The translations under genes and the position numbers were made by a program. The notes under the pieces were generated by a model. It saw only the letters and a list, made by a program, of their open reading frames with translations, did no database searches and was not told where the DNA came from. From contig CACNEB010000001.1 in NCBI GenBank assembly GCA_902619375.1, positions 62,001 through 126,000 on the forward strand: 64,000 nt of DNA. The letters are read 5' to 3'. This DNA comes from an uncultured Alphaproteobacteria bacterium. Lineage in GTDB: Bacteria > Pseudomonadota > Alphaproteobacteria > HIMB59. Of this stretch, positions 1 through 9,398 are shown piece by piece. Positions within the stretch are counted from its first letter, which is position 1; each line of letters opens with the position of its first letter.

Positions 1-1
1 G

Positions 2-775
2 GGTAAAGAAAGAGCTGATCAATTGTCTAAAGTAAAATTCCAATTGTGCCCTATTTATCTATTTTACGATGATGAAAATATAGATTTAAATCTTGATATT
101 CATCATGATAAAAAACCACTAATAAAGTTTAAATCAGGTAAGTATACTCACTCAATATATAAAACTAGTACTGATTTTACTGGTATAAATTTTAAGGAAC
201 TTTTTGTTGCAGATGGCCATCATAGAATAGAGGGCTTTGCTCAATTAGACGTAAATAAAGATACTAAATTTTTATCTATTGTTTTTCCAAAATCTAAATG
301 CTTAAACCTAGCATATAACAGAAGCATTAAATTCCCAGATACCTACAAAAAAGATTCGTTTATATCTGACCTAAAAACATATTTTCATGTTGAGGAGTTA
401 AAATATCATGAGAAAATAGATCGTTTTTTCGTTATCTACTATCAAGGTAAGTATTTTAAAATAGATTTGAAGAATGATTTTTCTACAAATGGCGCAGATT
501 GTATTGATTTTGGAGAGTTTGTATTGAAGGAAATATTAAATATTCAGGACGAAACAAATGATCAAAGGGTCGAATTCGTCCCACCCACATTAGGTACTGA
601 TTATTTGATTAATCAAGTTGATACGGGTATAACAGATTTATCTACGTTAATGAGACCAGTTAGTATGGATTTAGTAATAGAATACTCTAAGAATTTAAAA
701 TTTATGCCACCTAAAGCTACATGGTTTGAACCTAAACCCCTAGACGGTCTATTTTTTTACGAAATTCTTGAATAA
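2..775 (+). CDS. DUF1015 family protein, 5'-truncated by the window edge
   Basis: The ORF track starts this at a TTG (base 23), but the same frame is open to the window edge and reads GKERADQLSKV before it. That matches the internal KER..RL segment of DUF1015 proteins, so the true start lies upstream and the TTG is not the start. The diagnostic motif ADGHHRIEG is present (family consensus ADGHHRYE). DUF1015 proteins are usually about 400 residues, so roughly the N-terminal third is missing here. The molecular function is unknown. The gene sits 29 bases upstream of serC on the same strand; DUF1015 genes are often found beside serine biosynthesis genes, which suggests a linked role. I am confident of the family and of the truncation, but not of any function. 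Confidence 0.8.
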   Translation, partial: GKERADQLSKVKFQLCPIYLFYDDENIDLNLDIHHDKKPLIKFKSGKYTHSIYKTSTDFTGINFKELFVADGHHRIEGFAQLDVNKDTKFLSIVFPKSKCLNLAYNRSIKFPDTYKKDSFISDLKTYFHVEELKYHEKIDRFFVIYYQGKYFKIDLKNDFSTNGADCIDFGEFVLKEILNIQDETNDQRVEFVPPTLGTDYLINQVDTGITDLSTLMRPVSMDLVIEYSKNLKFMPPKATWFEPKPLDGLFFYEILE

Positions 776-804
776 TACAAAAAATCTAAGGAGAGACATT
801 AAAT

Positions 805-1965
805 ATGCAAAAACCTACCATTAAACCAAACCATCCATACTTTTCCTCGGGGCCTTGTTCCAAAAGACCTGGATGGAAACTAGAAGCTTTAAATGATGCC
901 GTTCTAGGTAGATCGCATAGAGCGAAAAGTGGCAAAGCAAAACTTAATGAGGTAATTGTAAAATCCAAGGAAGTTTTGGAGTTACCAGATGACTATTTAG
1001 TAGGTATTGTTCCCGCCTCTGATACTGGGGCAATAGAAATGGCTATGTGGAGCCTTCTAGGATTAAAAGATGTTGAAGTATGTGGTTGGGAGACTTTTGG
1101 ATTAACTTGGGTAAAGGACATTACAAAGCAACTAAAATTAGAGAATGTAACTGTTCATAAAACAGATAACTATGGAGAGCTTCCTGATTTATCAAAAGTG
1201 AATTTCGATAATGATGTTGTTTTTACATGGAATGGAACAACCTCCGGTGTTTGCATACCTAATGCAAACTGGATACCAGATAATCGGTCAGGTTTGTCAA
1301 TTTGTGATGCTACTTCAGCTGTTTTTGCTATGGACATGGATTTTAAAAAATTAGATGTAGTGACATGGTCATGGCAAAAAGTTTTGGGGGGAGAGGCTGC
1401 GCATGGCATGATTGCGTTGTCACCAAGAGCTGTTGAAAGACTCGAGTCATATGAACCACCTTGGCCAATGCCTAAAATTTTTCAATTAGCAAAAAACAAA
1501 AAGTTTTCCAAAGAAATTTTTGAGGGAGCAACTATTAATACCCCTTCTTTGCTAGCTGCTGAAGATGCTTTGGATGCTTTGAATTGGTGTATTGATATAG
1601 GTGGACAGAAAGAATTAATATCTAGATCAAAAAAAAACCTTCAAGTCATAAAGGAATGGATTGATCAAAGAGATTGGGTTGAGTTTTTAGCTGTTGACCC
1701 AAATACATATTCTTCAACAAGTATATGTTTTAAGTTTACACATCCTGACTTTGTGGCTTTAGATAGTGATAATCAAAAAAAACTTGTAAAAGAAATATGC
1801 TCTACATTAGAGAAAGAGGACGCTGGGTACGATATTAATGCTTATAAGGATGCACCAGCAGGCATAAGAATTTGGGGAGGCGCTACTGTTGAAGCCTCTG
1901 ATATTGAAAAAGTTTTACCATGGATTGAATGGTCTTTTTTTGAAACAATGGGAAGGTATAAATAA
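805..1965 (+). CDS. serC: Phosphoserine aminotransferase
   Basis: This PLP enzyme converts 3-phosphohydroxypyruvate and glutamate to phosphoserine, the second step of serine synthesis in the cytoplasm. The N-terminus ([14 protein letters not shown]) is typical of the alphaproteobacterial SerC type, and the length of 386 residues fits. The PLP-binding lysine is most likely K192 in [14 protein letters not shown] good ribosome-binding site, AAGGAGAG, ends nine bases before the ATG and supports this start. The stop codon overlaps the serA start (TAATG), so serC and serA are translationally coupled and very probably one operon with the DUF1015 gene upstream. Confidence 0.95.
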   Translation: MQKPTIKPNHPYFSSGPCSKRPGWKLEALNDAVLGRSHRAKSGKAKLNEVIVKSKEVLELPDDYLVGIVPASDTGAIEMAMWSLLGLKDVEVCGWETFGLTWVKDITKQLKLENVTVHKTDNYGELPDLSKVNFDNDVVFTWNGTTSGVCIPNANWIPDNRSGLSICDATSAVFAMDMDFKKLDVVTWSWQKVLGGEAAHGMIALSPRAVERLESYEPPWPMPKIFQLAKNKKFSKEIFEGATINTPSLLAAEDALDALNWCIDIGGQKELISRSKKNLQVIKEWIDQRDWVEFLAVDPNTYSSTSICFKFTHPDFVALDSDNQKKLVKEICSTLEKEDAGYDINAYKDAPAGIRIWGGATVEASDIEKVLPWIEWSFFETMGRYK

Positions 1966-2906
1966 TGAAGATTTTAATTTCTGATAAGATGAGTGACAAG
2001 GTTGAAGATGTCTTAAAGTCAAAACAAATTGATTATGATATCAAAACCGGGATGTCTCCTGAGGAGCTTAAAGATGTGATTGATCAATATGATGGCATTT
2101 TAATAAGATCTGCAACTAAACTAACTTCAGATATACTCGCTGACTGTAAGAACCTTAAAGTTATTGGTAGAGCGGGAGTTGGTGTAGATAATGTTGACCT
2201 AGATCAAGCAACAAAAAATCGAATTCTAGTGATGAATACACCTCTAGGAAATCTAGAGGCAACAGCTGAGTTAAGTGTTGGTTTAATGTTTTCAGTTATG
2301 AGAAATATTCACCTAGCTAATGACTCAACTCATCAAGGAAAATGGGAAAAACCTAAGTTTCTTGGAACTGAGCTAAAAGGAAAAGTACTTGGAATAGTGG
2401 GCTATGGCAACATAGGCCAAAGAGTTGCTGAAATATGCTCAACAATTGGAATGAAAATTATTACTAATTCTAAATCAGCAAGCGATGATGATTTATTAAA
2501 ATTTAATGTTAAAAAGGTCCCGACAGAAGATTTAATTAAGGAAGCTGATATTATTACTCTTCATACAAAATTAAATGATGAAACAAAATATATGATTAAC
2601 AAAGATACATTATCAACTATGAAACCCACATCAGTGATTATAAATTGTGCTAGGGGTGGTCTTATTAATGAAACTGATTTAAAAGATGCTCTCAATAATG
2701 AAATTATTGCAGGTGCTGCAATTGATGTTTATGAAAATGAGCCTGCAACAGACAATGTAATGTTTGGAACAAAAAATTTACTTCTTACACCTCACTTAGG
2801 AGCATCTTCAAAAGAAGCTCAATCTAATGTTGCTATAGATGTAGCAAACCAAGTTGCTGATTACTTAAAAGATAATAAGATTGTAAATAACGTTAATTCT
2901 TTTTGA
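1965..2906 (+). CDS. serA: D-3-phosphoglycerate dehydrogenase, short form
   Basis: A D-isomer-specific 2-hydroxyacid dehydrogenase that would oxidise 3-phosphoglycerate with NAD, the first committed step to serine. The Rossmann motif GYGNIG lies at residues 146-151. The catalytic set is visible as R230 (ARGGLINE), E259 (ENEP) and H277 (TPHLGASS). At 313 residues it ends right after the catalytic domain and has no C-terminal ACT or ASB domain, so serine feedback through ACT is not expected. The start overlaps the serC stop by one base, which is the main reason for calling SerA rather than another 2-hydroxyacid dehydrogenase. The 3' end overlaps the convergent Nudix gene by 14 bases. Confidence 0.9.
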   Translation: MKILISDKMSDKVEDVLKSKQIDYDIKTGMSPEELKDVIDQYDGILIRSATKLTSDILADCKNLKVIGRAGVGVDNVDLDQATKNRILVMNTPLGNLEATAELSVGLMFSVMRNIHLANDSTHQGKWEKPKFLGTELKGKVLGIVGYGNIGQRVAEICSTIGMKIITNSKSASDDDLLKFNVKKVPTEDLIKEADIITLHTKLNDETKYMINKDTLSTMKPTSVIINCARGGLINETDLKDALNNEIIAGAAIDVYENEPATDNVMFGTKNLLLTPHLGASSKEAQSNVAIDVANQVADYLKDNKIVNNVNSF

Positions 2907-3468
2907 TTTTATTTAAATACTCGTAAATTGAAATTTTGGTTAAAACGTTTTGCATAGATTTGTTTTCATTAATTTTTTCTAATTCATTTAGACTTAACTT
3001 AAAAATCTTTATTTCTTCATTTTCATTTCTATTATAGAGTGATTTTAGTTTAATCTTTTCTACTTCAGCATAGTACACATGAACTATCTCATCAGAGTAG
3101 CCTGGAACTGGACAGTATGTTGTTAGTTTGATGAGTTTTTTTGTTTTGACTCCTATTTCTTCTTTAATTTCTCTTTTAATTGCTGTAATTAATGACTCTC
3201 CCCTGTCCACTAATCCACCAACTATTTCATACTTCAATGTTTTATTTCTGACAAAATAAAAAGGTCTAAATTGTTTAATTAAATAAAATTTTTTCTCTTC
3301 CGGGCTAAAACATAGAGCAAATACAACATCTCCAACATTTAATATTTCTCTAAAAATTTTATAGGGTTTAACTTTTTTATTATAACTCTTTACTAAAAAA
3401 TGATACTTCCAAAATTTAAAAAAACCGTTTGATAAAAGTATTTTTTTTATTTTACTTACTTTTTGCAT
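2893..3468 (-). CDS. Nudix hydrolase, ADP-sugar pyrophosphatase-like
   Basis: The complete Nudix box G-x5-E-x7-REUxEExGU is present as GLVDRGESLITAIKREIKEEIGV in the middle of the protein, so a metal-dependent pyrophosphohydrolase is expected. The sequence before the box (FYLIKQFRPFYF, then YEIVGG) resembles the ADP-ribose/ADP-sugar pyrophosphatase branch, where an RPF/QYR stretch precedes the box. The substrate cannot be told by eye. The basic N-terminus (KVSKIKKILLSNGFFKFWKY) is a little unusual. It is convergent with serA and overlaps its end by 14 bases. Confidence 0.85.
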   Translation of the reverse strand: MQKVSKIKKILLSNGFFKFWKYHFLVKSYNKKVKPYKIFREILNVGDVVFALCFSPEEKKFYLIKQFRPFYFVRNKTLKYEIVGGLVDRGESLITAIKREIKEEIGVKTKKLIKLTTYCPVPGYSDEIVHVYYAEVEKIKLKSLYNRNENEEIKIFKLSLNELEKINENKSMQNVLTKISIYEYLNKIKKN

Positions 3469-3520
3469 ATGATTTAACTATTTGACTATTTATATGACAA
3501 AAGTATATATATTCAATACT

Positions 3521-3597
<77 letters not shown>

Positions 3598-3608
3598 AAT
3601 TAAAAATT

Positions 3609-3917
3609 ATGAAAAAAGTTACGATTAAGCGTCCCTCAAAAACCAATATGCAATCTGGTTTAAAAAAAACTAAAATGTGGATAATAGAGTTTGATTTTGA
3701 TCCCAGTCTTCGAAAAGACGTGTTAATGGGATGGAATAGTTCAAAAAACACCACTAAACAACTAAAGCTAAGCTTCGATAATCTTGATGATGCGATTTTA
3801 TGGTGTCAAAAGAACTCATACCAATACAAAGTTATTGATCAATCCTATAAACAAGTAAAACCAAAGAGTTATGCCAGCAATTTCTCTAATAATAGAAAAA
3901 CTTCTTGGACACACTAG
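3609..3917 (+). CDS. NDUFS4-like accessory subunit of respiratory complex I
   Basis: A 102-residue protein of the ETC complex I subunit conserved region family (the bacterial form of NDUFS4). Recognisable family segments in order are MQSGLKKTKMWIIEFD, MGWNSSKNTTKQLKLSF and PKSYASNFSNNRKTSWTH at the C-terminus. It is expected to sit on the peripheral arm of NADH:ubiquinone oxidoreductase. In bacteria this subunit is largely confined to Alphaproteobacteria, so it is one of the better taxonomic clues in the window. It is encoded alone, away from the nuo operon, just after tRNA-Pro. Confidence 0.9.
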   Translation: MKKVTIKRPSKTNMQSGLKKTKMWIIEFDFDPSLRKDVLMGWNSSKNTTKQLKLSFDNLDDAILWCQKNSYQYKVIDQSYKQVKPKSYASNFSNNRKTSWTH

Positions 3918-3941
3918 TAATTAAATATTCATTTTTCAAAA

Positions 3942-3990
3942 TATAATACTATTATCAGTCCATATTTATTAATTAATAAGGGGGAAAGAA
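3942..3990 (+). promoter_or_regulatory. Candidate -10 box and strong ribosome-binding site of the livK-like gene
   Basis: A perfect TATAAT lies at 3942-3947, and a purine-rich Shine-Dalgarno stretch, AGGGGGAAAG, ends two bases before the ATG at 3991. No convincing -35 box is visible at the standard distance, so the promoter call is tentative. The ribosome-binding site is unusually strong for this window, where many genes have none, which fits a highly expressed solute-binding protein. Confidence 0.4.
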
Positions 3991-5166
3991 ATGATTAAGT
4001 TCATTACTACTCTGCTTGCTTTATTCGTGTTTAGCACTTCATACGCTAATGAGGTTAAAGTTGGCATAATTTTAGGTTTTACGGGACCTATTGAATCATT
4101 AACGCCAGGTATGGCGGCAGGAGCTGAGTTGGCATTTAAAGAAGCATCAGACTCTGGCGAATTACTTGGTGGTTCTACAGTTAACTCAATTAGAGCTGAC
4201 TCAACATGCATCGACTCAGCAGCAGCAGCTTCTGCGGCTGAATTTTTGATATCTCAAGGTGTAACAGCCATTATGGGAGCTGATTGTTCAGGAGTTACCG
4301 GTGCAGTTCTTTCAAATGTTGCTGTACCTAATGGTGTACCAATGATATCACCATCTGCAACATCTCCTGCTTTAACTACTGCAGAAGATGATGGTTTGTT
4401 TTTTAGAACAGCACCCTCTGATGCAAGAGGAGGAGAGGTATTAGCTGATATCACTAATGATAGAGGTATTTCAAGTGTTGCTATAACTTATGTTAATACT
4501 GACTACGGTGTTGGTTTAGCTGATGTATACGAAGCTGCAGCTATTGCAAGAGGTATTGAAGTAACTGCTAAAACTGCTCACGAAGGTGATAAAGCAGATT
4601 ACAGTGCTGAAGTAGGTGTACTTTCTTCAGCTGGAGGAGAAGCTTTAGTTGTAATTGGTTACTTGGATCAAGGTGGAAACCAGATTATCCAAGGTTCATT
4701 AGACAGTGGAGCTTTTGACACTTTTGTTCTTTCCGATGGAATGATTGGTGAGTCGTTAACAGATACTTTTGGTTCTGACCTAGATGGTTCTTTTGGTTCT
4801 ATGCCTGGTTCGTTAGGAGCTGGTGCAATGAAATTCAAAGCTTATGCTGAAGCAAATGGAGTAGATCCATCAGTGTATGTAGGTGAATCATATGATGCAG
4901 CAGCACTAATAATGCTAGCTATGTGCAAAGGAAAATCTGATGATAGCGCATCAATAGCAGCTAATATAATGAGTGTAGCTAATGGCCCCGGCACTAAAAT
5001 TTATGCCGGTGAGTTAAAAGAAGGTCTTCATCTTGCATGTTCTGGTTTTGCAGTAGATTACGACGGAGCAACTGATGTTAATTTCACAGAAGTGGGAGAG
5101 GCATTTGGAGCATTCCTTGAAAAAGGAATTGAAGGCGGTAAATTTATCGACGTAGCTCAAAGATAA
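3991..5166 (+). CDS. Branched-chain amino acid-type ABC transporter substrate-binding protein
   Basis: A periplasmic binding protein of the LivK/peripheral-receptor type. A clear Sec signal peptide (MIKFITTLLALFVFSTSYA) is followed by the fold-I opening EVKVGIILGFTGPIES. Later segments GVTAIMGADCSGVTGAV, PMISPSATSPAL and TYVNTDYGVGLADVYE are typical of the family. Length 391. The partner permeases and ATPases are in the convergent operon at 5.2-9.1 kb. The ligand is uncertain: this family includes receptors for branched-chain amino acids, amides and urea. A 12-bp hairpin follows the stop codon. Confidence 0.9.
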   Translation: MIKFITTLLALFVFSTSYANEVKVGIILGFTGPIESLTPGMAAGAELAFKEASDSGELLGGSTVNSIRADSTCIDSAAAASAAEFLISQGVTAIMGADCSGVTGAVLSNVAVPNGVPMISPSATSPALTTAEDDGLFFRTAPSDARGGEVLADITNDRGISSVAITYVNTDYGVGLADVYEAAAIARGIEVTAKTAHEGDKADYSAEVGVLSSAGGEALVVIGYLDQGGNQIIQGSLDSGAFDTFVLSDGMIGESLTDTFGSDLDGSFGSMPGSLGAGAMKFKAYAEANGVDPSVYVGESYDAAALIMLAMCKGKSDDSASIAANIMSVANGPGTKIYAGELKEGLHLACSGFAVDYDGATDVNFTEVGEAFGAFLEKGIEGGKFIDVAQR

Positions 5167-5175
5167 TTTTCAATT

Positions 5176-5204
5176 TTTAGCCCCATCTCTCTGATGGGGC
5201 TAAA
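5176..5204. terminator. Perfect 12-bp hairpin between the binding protein and livM
   Basis: TTTAGCCCCATC pairs with GATGGGGCTAAA around a 5-base loop (TCTCT). It lies between the convergent livK-like and livM genes and is symmetrical, so it could end or protect transcripts from both sides. No run of T follows it on either strand, so it is not a textbook intrinsic terminator. An mRNA 3'-end stabiliser is at least as likely. Confidence 0.65.
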
Positions 5205-5220
5205 GATAACAAATAAATAT

Positions 5221-6591
5221 TTAATTTTTAATAATTTTTTCTGGTAGTAATCCTTTGGGTCTGTATCTCATCACCAAAAGTAAGCCTAACCCCATCATTA
5301 AATATCTAAAGTATGGAACACTATTTAAAAGATGTTCTTTAATGTAATTAGTTTCATCTAAATGACTAGTAAATATGTTAATTACGAGAAGAGCGAATGG
5401 GGCAGATTGTATCCAAATAAACCAAACAACAAAACCTCCTAATATAGCTCCATAATTATTTCCTGTACCCCCCAATAAAACCATAACCCATATTAAAAAA
5501 GTATATCTTAAAGGTTGATAACTTGATGGAGTGAAAAGACCATCATAGGTAACTAGCATTGCACCTGCGAAACCAATGATAGCTGATCCCAACATAAAAA
5601 TAAAAAGGTGTTGCTTCACAACATTTTTACCCATCGCTTTTGCTGCCTCTTCATTATCTCTAATAGCTCTCATCATCCTACCCCATGGAGAGTTCAAGGC
5701 TTTTTCAGAAAAATACAGAATTATTAATACTACAGCTAAAAAAATTAGACTAAAGCATAACTTTACAAAAACTCCAGAAGAGGAGATTACAAGTTGGTTA
5801 AGTAAAGAAGCTCTATCATCGAAATCCAAGACATTTGATAGTTTTGAAGAGTTTAAAAACTCAACAAGTTTTATAAACCACTCAGAGTTTTGTAAATCCA
5901 CTTCATACGGAACTGGTCTCTTTAAACCAATGACATTCTTTACACCCCTCGATAGCCACTCCTCATGTTTTACAATTGTTATTATTATTCCAGAGACTAG
6001 TAAGGTTGATATTGCTAAATAGTCAGACCTCAATCCTAAACAAACTTTTCCTACAACAAAAGCTACTAGGGCACACAAAACTGCACCAACAAACCATGAA
6101 AATATAATTGGCAAATTAGCTCCACCTAAAAAACCTGATGTGGCTGCGTTAATTGACTCAATTTTACTGATTGATGGTCCAGCTATAAATTTAAGTAATG
6201 GTATAGATAAAATTATGATAAAGAATATAAAATAATTTTTATATTTATAATTTGGAAGTTTTTTATTAATTATTAAAACACTAAAAACAACTGCTAATAA
6301 AAATAAACCGGATACTAGAATTCCAATACCGCCAGCACTCCAAGCTTCAGGTACAGGGGGAACTGAAATCAAAACAGTTGCTAACCCCCCTATGGCCAAA
6401 AAACCCATTACACCAAAATTAATCAAACCAGCAAAACCCCATTGAATATTTACTCCCATAGCCATTACAGCAGAAATAAGACAGAGATTTAACATTGATA
6501 ATGCAATACCCCATGACTGAAATAAACCTACTAAAAACGTTAAAACAGTCATTACTGAGAAACAAATTTTAAAGTCAGAATTTTTGATCAT
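5221..6591 (-). CDS. livM: Branched-chain amino acid-type ABC transporter permease (LivM-like)
   Basis: Inner-membrane permease of the LivM family with many hydrophobic segments. The family core MRAIRDNEEAAKAMGKNVVKQHLFIFMLGSAIIGFAGAM (cytoplasmic coupling loop, then a membrane helix) is clear near residue 335. At 456 residues it is longer than most LivM proteins. The extra length is a hydrophilic stretch of about 70 residues (roughly 205-275, containing KHEEWLSRGVKNV and LDFDDRASLLNQ) placed between membrane segments. It overlaps livH by 4 bases (ATGA) and is last in the livG-livF-livH-livM operon. Confidence 0.88.
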   Translation of the reverse strand: MIKNSDFKICFSVMTVLTFLVGLFQSWGIALSMLNLCLISAVMAMGVNIQWGFAGLINFGVMGFLAIGGLATVLISVPPVPEAWSAGGIGILVSGLFLLAVVFSVLIINKKLPNYKYKNYFIFFIIILSIPLLKFIAGPSISKIESINAATSGFLGGANLPIIFSWFVGAVLCALVAFVVGKVCLGLRSDYLAISTLLVSGIIITIVKHEEWLSRGVKNVIGLKRPVPYEVDLQNSEWFIKLVEFLNSSKLSNVLDFDDRASLLNQLVISSSGVFVKLCFSLIFLAVVLIILYFSEKALNSPWGRMMRAIRDNEEAAKAMGKNVVKQHLFIFMLGSAIIGFAGAMLVTYDGLFTPSSYQPLRYTFLIWVMVLLGGTGNNYGAILGGFVVWFIWIQSAPFALLVINIFTSHLDETNYIKEHLLNSVPYFRYLMMGLGLLLVMRYRPKGLLPEKIIKN

Positions 6592-7598
6592 ATGACTTTT
6601 CCTTTAAAGATACCATTTGGCCTAAAAATAAGAACGACTATTAATATTGCAAAAGAGATCGCAAATTTATAATCAGTAGAGATAAATTGTATTAGTGTGC
6701 TTGGTTCTAAACCCTCAGGCATGATGTATTTAAAAAATTTTTTGTAAGCGTAAGTGAGACCTATTTCAGAAAAAGCTATTAAAAAACCTCCATAGAATGC
6801 TCCTAGAGGGTTTCCGATACCCCCAACAATTGTTGCTGCAAAAATAGGGAGGAGGTTATTAAAATAAGTGAATGGTTTGAAGCTTTTATCTAATCCATAC
6901 AAAGTTCCTGCAATAGTCGCTAAAATTGAAACAATTATCCAGGTCAGTAAAACAATTTTTTTAGGGTCGATACCTGATAGCAAAGCTAAATCCTCATTAT
7001 TTGAATAAGCTCTCATAGATTTACCTGTTTTTGTTTTATTTAAAAAATAAAAAAGTATCGAGCAAGTAATAATAGTTGTAATTAATGTTATCACTTGAGT
7101 TGATTTTAATGCTAGTCCTTCATTCAATCCTGTCATTTGTTTAAATTCTCTAGCTTTCATAATAAACTTATGACCATCCATAAAGTTAATATCGTTTGGT
7201 CCAATGATAATTCTAACAACTGCGTTTAAAACAAACATAATACCAAGACTAACAACTATAAAAGTTACTGGGTCACTTTTTTTATTTCTGTAATATTCAA
7301 ATACCGCTTTATCAAAAAATAAACTCACCACAATTGTCAATAGGATACCAACTGGTAATGCTAGTAAAGCGGTTGGAAGTAAACCAAACGTAATTCCTTT
7401 TGACTGTAAAAACCAAGTAACAAGGATTACAATCATTGTTCCAAAAGCCATCAAGTCTCCATAAGCAAAGTTTGCAAATCTTAAAACACCATAGATAAGA
7501 GTTACTCCAATTGCACCCAAAGCCAACTGTGATCCATAAGTTATTCCAGGCACAATAATAAAGTTTGTGAGAAGTATGATTGAGTTTAAAAAATCCAT
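6588..7598 (-). CDS. livH: Branched-chain amino acid-type ABC transporter permease (LivH-like)
   Basis: The second permease of the Liv system, 336 residues and mostly hydrophobic. The N-terminal GSQLALGAIGVTLIYGVLRFANFAYGDLMAFG is a LivH hallmark. The coupling region is KTKTGKSMRAYSNNEDLALLSGID, and the C-terminal VGGIGNPLGAFYGGFLIAFSE is also typical. It starts directly after the livF stop (TAA then ATG) and overlaps livM by 4 bases, so the operon is tightly coupled. It is expected to pair with LivM in the inner membrane. Confidence 0.9.
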   Translation of the reverse strand: MDFLNSIILLTNFIIVPGITYGSQLALGAIGVTLIYGVLRFANFAYGDLMAFGTMIVILVTWFLQSKGITFGLLPTALLALPVGILLTIVVSLFFDKAVFEYYRNKKSDPVTFIVVSLGIMFVLNAVVRIIIGPNDINFMDGHKFIMKAREFKQMTGLNEGLALKSTQVITLITTIITCSILFYFLNKTKTGKSMRAYSNNEDLALLSGIDPKKIVLLTWIIVSILATIAGTLYGLDKSFKPFTYFNNLLPIFAATIVGGIGNPLGAFYGGFLIAFSEIGLTYAYKKFFKYIMPEGLEPSTLIQFISTDYKFAISFAILIVVLIFRPNGIFKGKVI

Positions 7599-8300
7599 TT
7601 ATCCTCCTAAAAAAGCCTTTCTAATCTCTTTATCATTTAAAAGATAATCGCCTTTGCCTTCGTAAGCATTTTTCCCTGTAACTAGAATATAACCTCGGTC
7701 AGATATTTCTAAAGCTTGGCGAGCATTTTGCTCAACCATTAGTATAGCTATGTTTTGTTTTTTTATATTAAGTATGTGCTCAAATAATTCCGTCATAATT
7801 ACAGGTGAGACCCCTGCAGTTGGTTCATCTAACATTAAAACATCAGGTTCAGTCATTAAAGCTCTGGCAATTGCAACCTGTTGTCTTTGACCACCTGATA
7901 ATTCGCCAGCAAATTGATCTCTTTTCTCTTTAATTATAGGAAATAAATCATACATCTCCTCTAATCTCGTTGATAAATTAATATCATTTAAAAAAGCACC
8001 CATCTCTAAGTTCTCTTTTACAGTTAATTCTGTGAAAATATTTTTAATTTGAGGTACAAAGGATATACCTAGCTTTATTCTATCTTGTGTTTTAAGTTTT
8101 GTTATATCTTTCCCGTCAAGTACGACATTTCCATTTTTTAAGTCAAGTATACCAAGCATTGCTTTCATTGCTGTCGATTTACCAGCGCCATTCGGTCCAA
8201 GAATGGACACAATTTCACCTCTGTTAACGTTAAAAGAGCACTCTTCGATAATGTTTACACCTCCATAGCCACCAGTTAAATTTGAAGCAGAAAAAAACAT
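7599..8300 (-). CDS. livF: Branched-chain amino acid-type ABC transporter ATPase (LivF-like)
   Basis: ABC ATPase of 233 residues. It has Walker A GPNGAGKST, the signature LSGGQRQQVAIARALM, Walker B VLMLDEPTAGVSP and the switch histidine region AILMVEQNARQAL. The short length and the VEQNA motif mark the LivF branch. It overlaps the livG stop by one base and is followed without a gap by livH. It should form the heterodimeric motor with LivG. Confidence 0.92.
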   Translation of the reverse strand: MFFSASNLTGGYGGVNIIEECSFNVNRGEIVSILGPNGAGKSTAMKAMLGILDLKNGNVVLDGKDITKLKTQDRIKLGISFVPQIKNIFTELTVKENLEMGAFLNDINLSTRLEEMYDLFPIIKEKRDQFAGELSGGQRQQVAIARALMTEPDVLMLDEPTAGVSPVIMTELFEHILNIKKQNIAILMVEQNARQALEISDRGYILVTGKNAYEGKGDYLLNDKEIRKAFLGG

Positions 8301-9076
8301 TATTTTTTTAATCCTTTACCTAAATAAGACTCGATAACCTGTTCATTTGACTTTACCTCTTCAGCAGAGCCTTTAAAAAGTACTGATCCCTCAGCTAAAA
8401 CAATTACAGGGTCACATAGCTCATTTATAAAATTAAAATCATGTTCAATCATACAAAATGTGTAACCTTTATCCTGATTAAGTTTAAAAATTGAGTCACT
8501 TATGTCTCTAAGGAGTGTTTTATTAACTCCTGCACCAACTTCATCTAAAAAAACTATTTTAGCATCTACCATCATTGTTCTGGCCAATTCTAAAAGTTTT
8601 TTTTGCCCTCCAGATAGATTTCCAGCTCTCTCATTCTTAAGGTGTTCAATTTTTAAAAATTTTAATACTTCCATGGCTTTATCTTTGATTAACTCATCTT
8701 CTTTATTAATTTTTTGTCTATTCATCAGCGAATAAAGAAGCTTTTCACCTTTTTGATTACCTGGCACTACCATTAAATTCTCAATAACTGTCATATTTGC
8801 AAATTCGTGTGCAATTTGAAATGTTCTTAATACTCCTAAATGAAATAAGTCGTGCGACTCTTCATTTGTTATTTCAACACCATTATAGAAAACTTTACCA
8901 GAATCCGGTTTAAGATTACCAGTAATTACATTAAATAAAGTAGTCTTACCAGATCCATTAGGCCCAATAATTCCTGTTATAGCTTTATCCTTAATTTCTA
9001 AGGAGCAATTATTTAGTGCAACTAATCCACCAAATGTTTTCACCAAATTTTCGACTTTTATTAAAATATTGTTCAT
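8300..9076 (-). CDS. livG: Branched-chain amino acid-type ABC transporter ATPase (LivG-like)
   Basis: ABC ATPase of 258 residues. It has Walker A GPNGSGKTT, the signature LSGGQKKLLELARTMM, Walker B IVFLDEVGAGVN and the H-loop FCMIEHDFNFI. The signature and EHD pattern are those of LivG. The usual LDEPAAG is LDEVGAG here, a mild deviation that keeps the Walker B glutamate. It is the first gene of the liv operon, and its start is 63 bases from the divergently oriented tRNA-Arg, so the operon promoter must lie in or near that short gap. Confidence 0.92.
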   Translation of the reverse strand: MNNILIKVENLVKTFGGLVALNNCSLEIKDKAITGIIGPNGSGKTTLFNVITGNLKPDSGKVFYNGVEITNEESHDLFHLGVLRTFQIAHEFANMTVIENLMVVPGNQKGEKLLYSLMNRQKINKEDELIKDKAMEVLKFLKIEHLKNERAGNLSGGQKKLLELARTMMVDAKIVFLDEVGAGVNKTLLRDISDSIFKLNQDKGYTFCMIEHDFNFINELCDPVIVLAEGSVLFKGSAEEVKSNEQVIESYLGKGLKK

Positions 9077-9139
9077 TTAAAAATTAGTGCATATTAAAGT
9101 AGAAAATATAAAGTTGAAGTGGTAAATATTCCAATAAAT

Positions 9140-9216
9140 GCGCTCTTAGCTCAGCTGGATAGAGCATCTGCCTTCTAAGCAGAGGGTCGCAGGTTCGAAT
9201 CCTGCAGAGCGCGCCA
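9140..9216 (+). tRNA. tRNA-Arg (anticodon TCT)
   Basis: The acceptor stem GCGCTCT pairs with AGAGCGC, followed by discriminator G and an encoded CCA. The D-arm is TAGCTCAGCTGGATAGAGCA. The anticodon loop CTTCTAA gives TCT, which reads AGA/AGG, the common arginine codons in AT-rich genomes. The T-arm contains GGTTCGAATCC. 77 bases including CCA. Confidence 0.97.
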
Positions 9217-9398
9217 TACAAAAGATAAAATTTAAAATATAGAATAGCTTCACACTAAATTGAAATATCCCCAAAAGTAAAGGTTAATCAATTATTTATA
9301 TAAGAATTTCAAACTATAATTATTATAGTAGCCATTATTAATATAAACAAAATAGATGGAAATTTGATCGTTTATGTCAATTAAATTTTATATTAAAG

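Noticed and set aside
786-1409. Minus-strand ORFs of 60 and 79 residues within serC
   Set aside because: They lie wholly in the antisense of a clear SerC gene and have no protein features of their own.
5576-6022. 148-residue plus-strand ORF inside livM
   Set aside because: Antisense shadow of a membrane protein gene.
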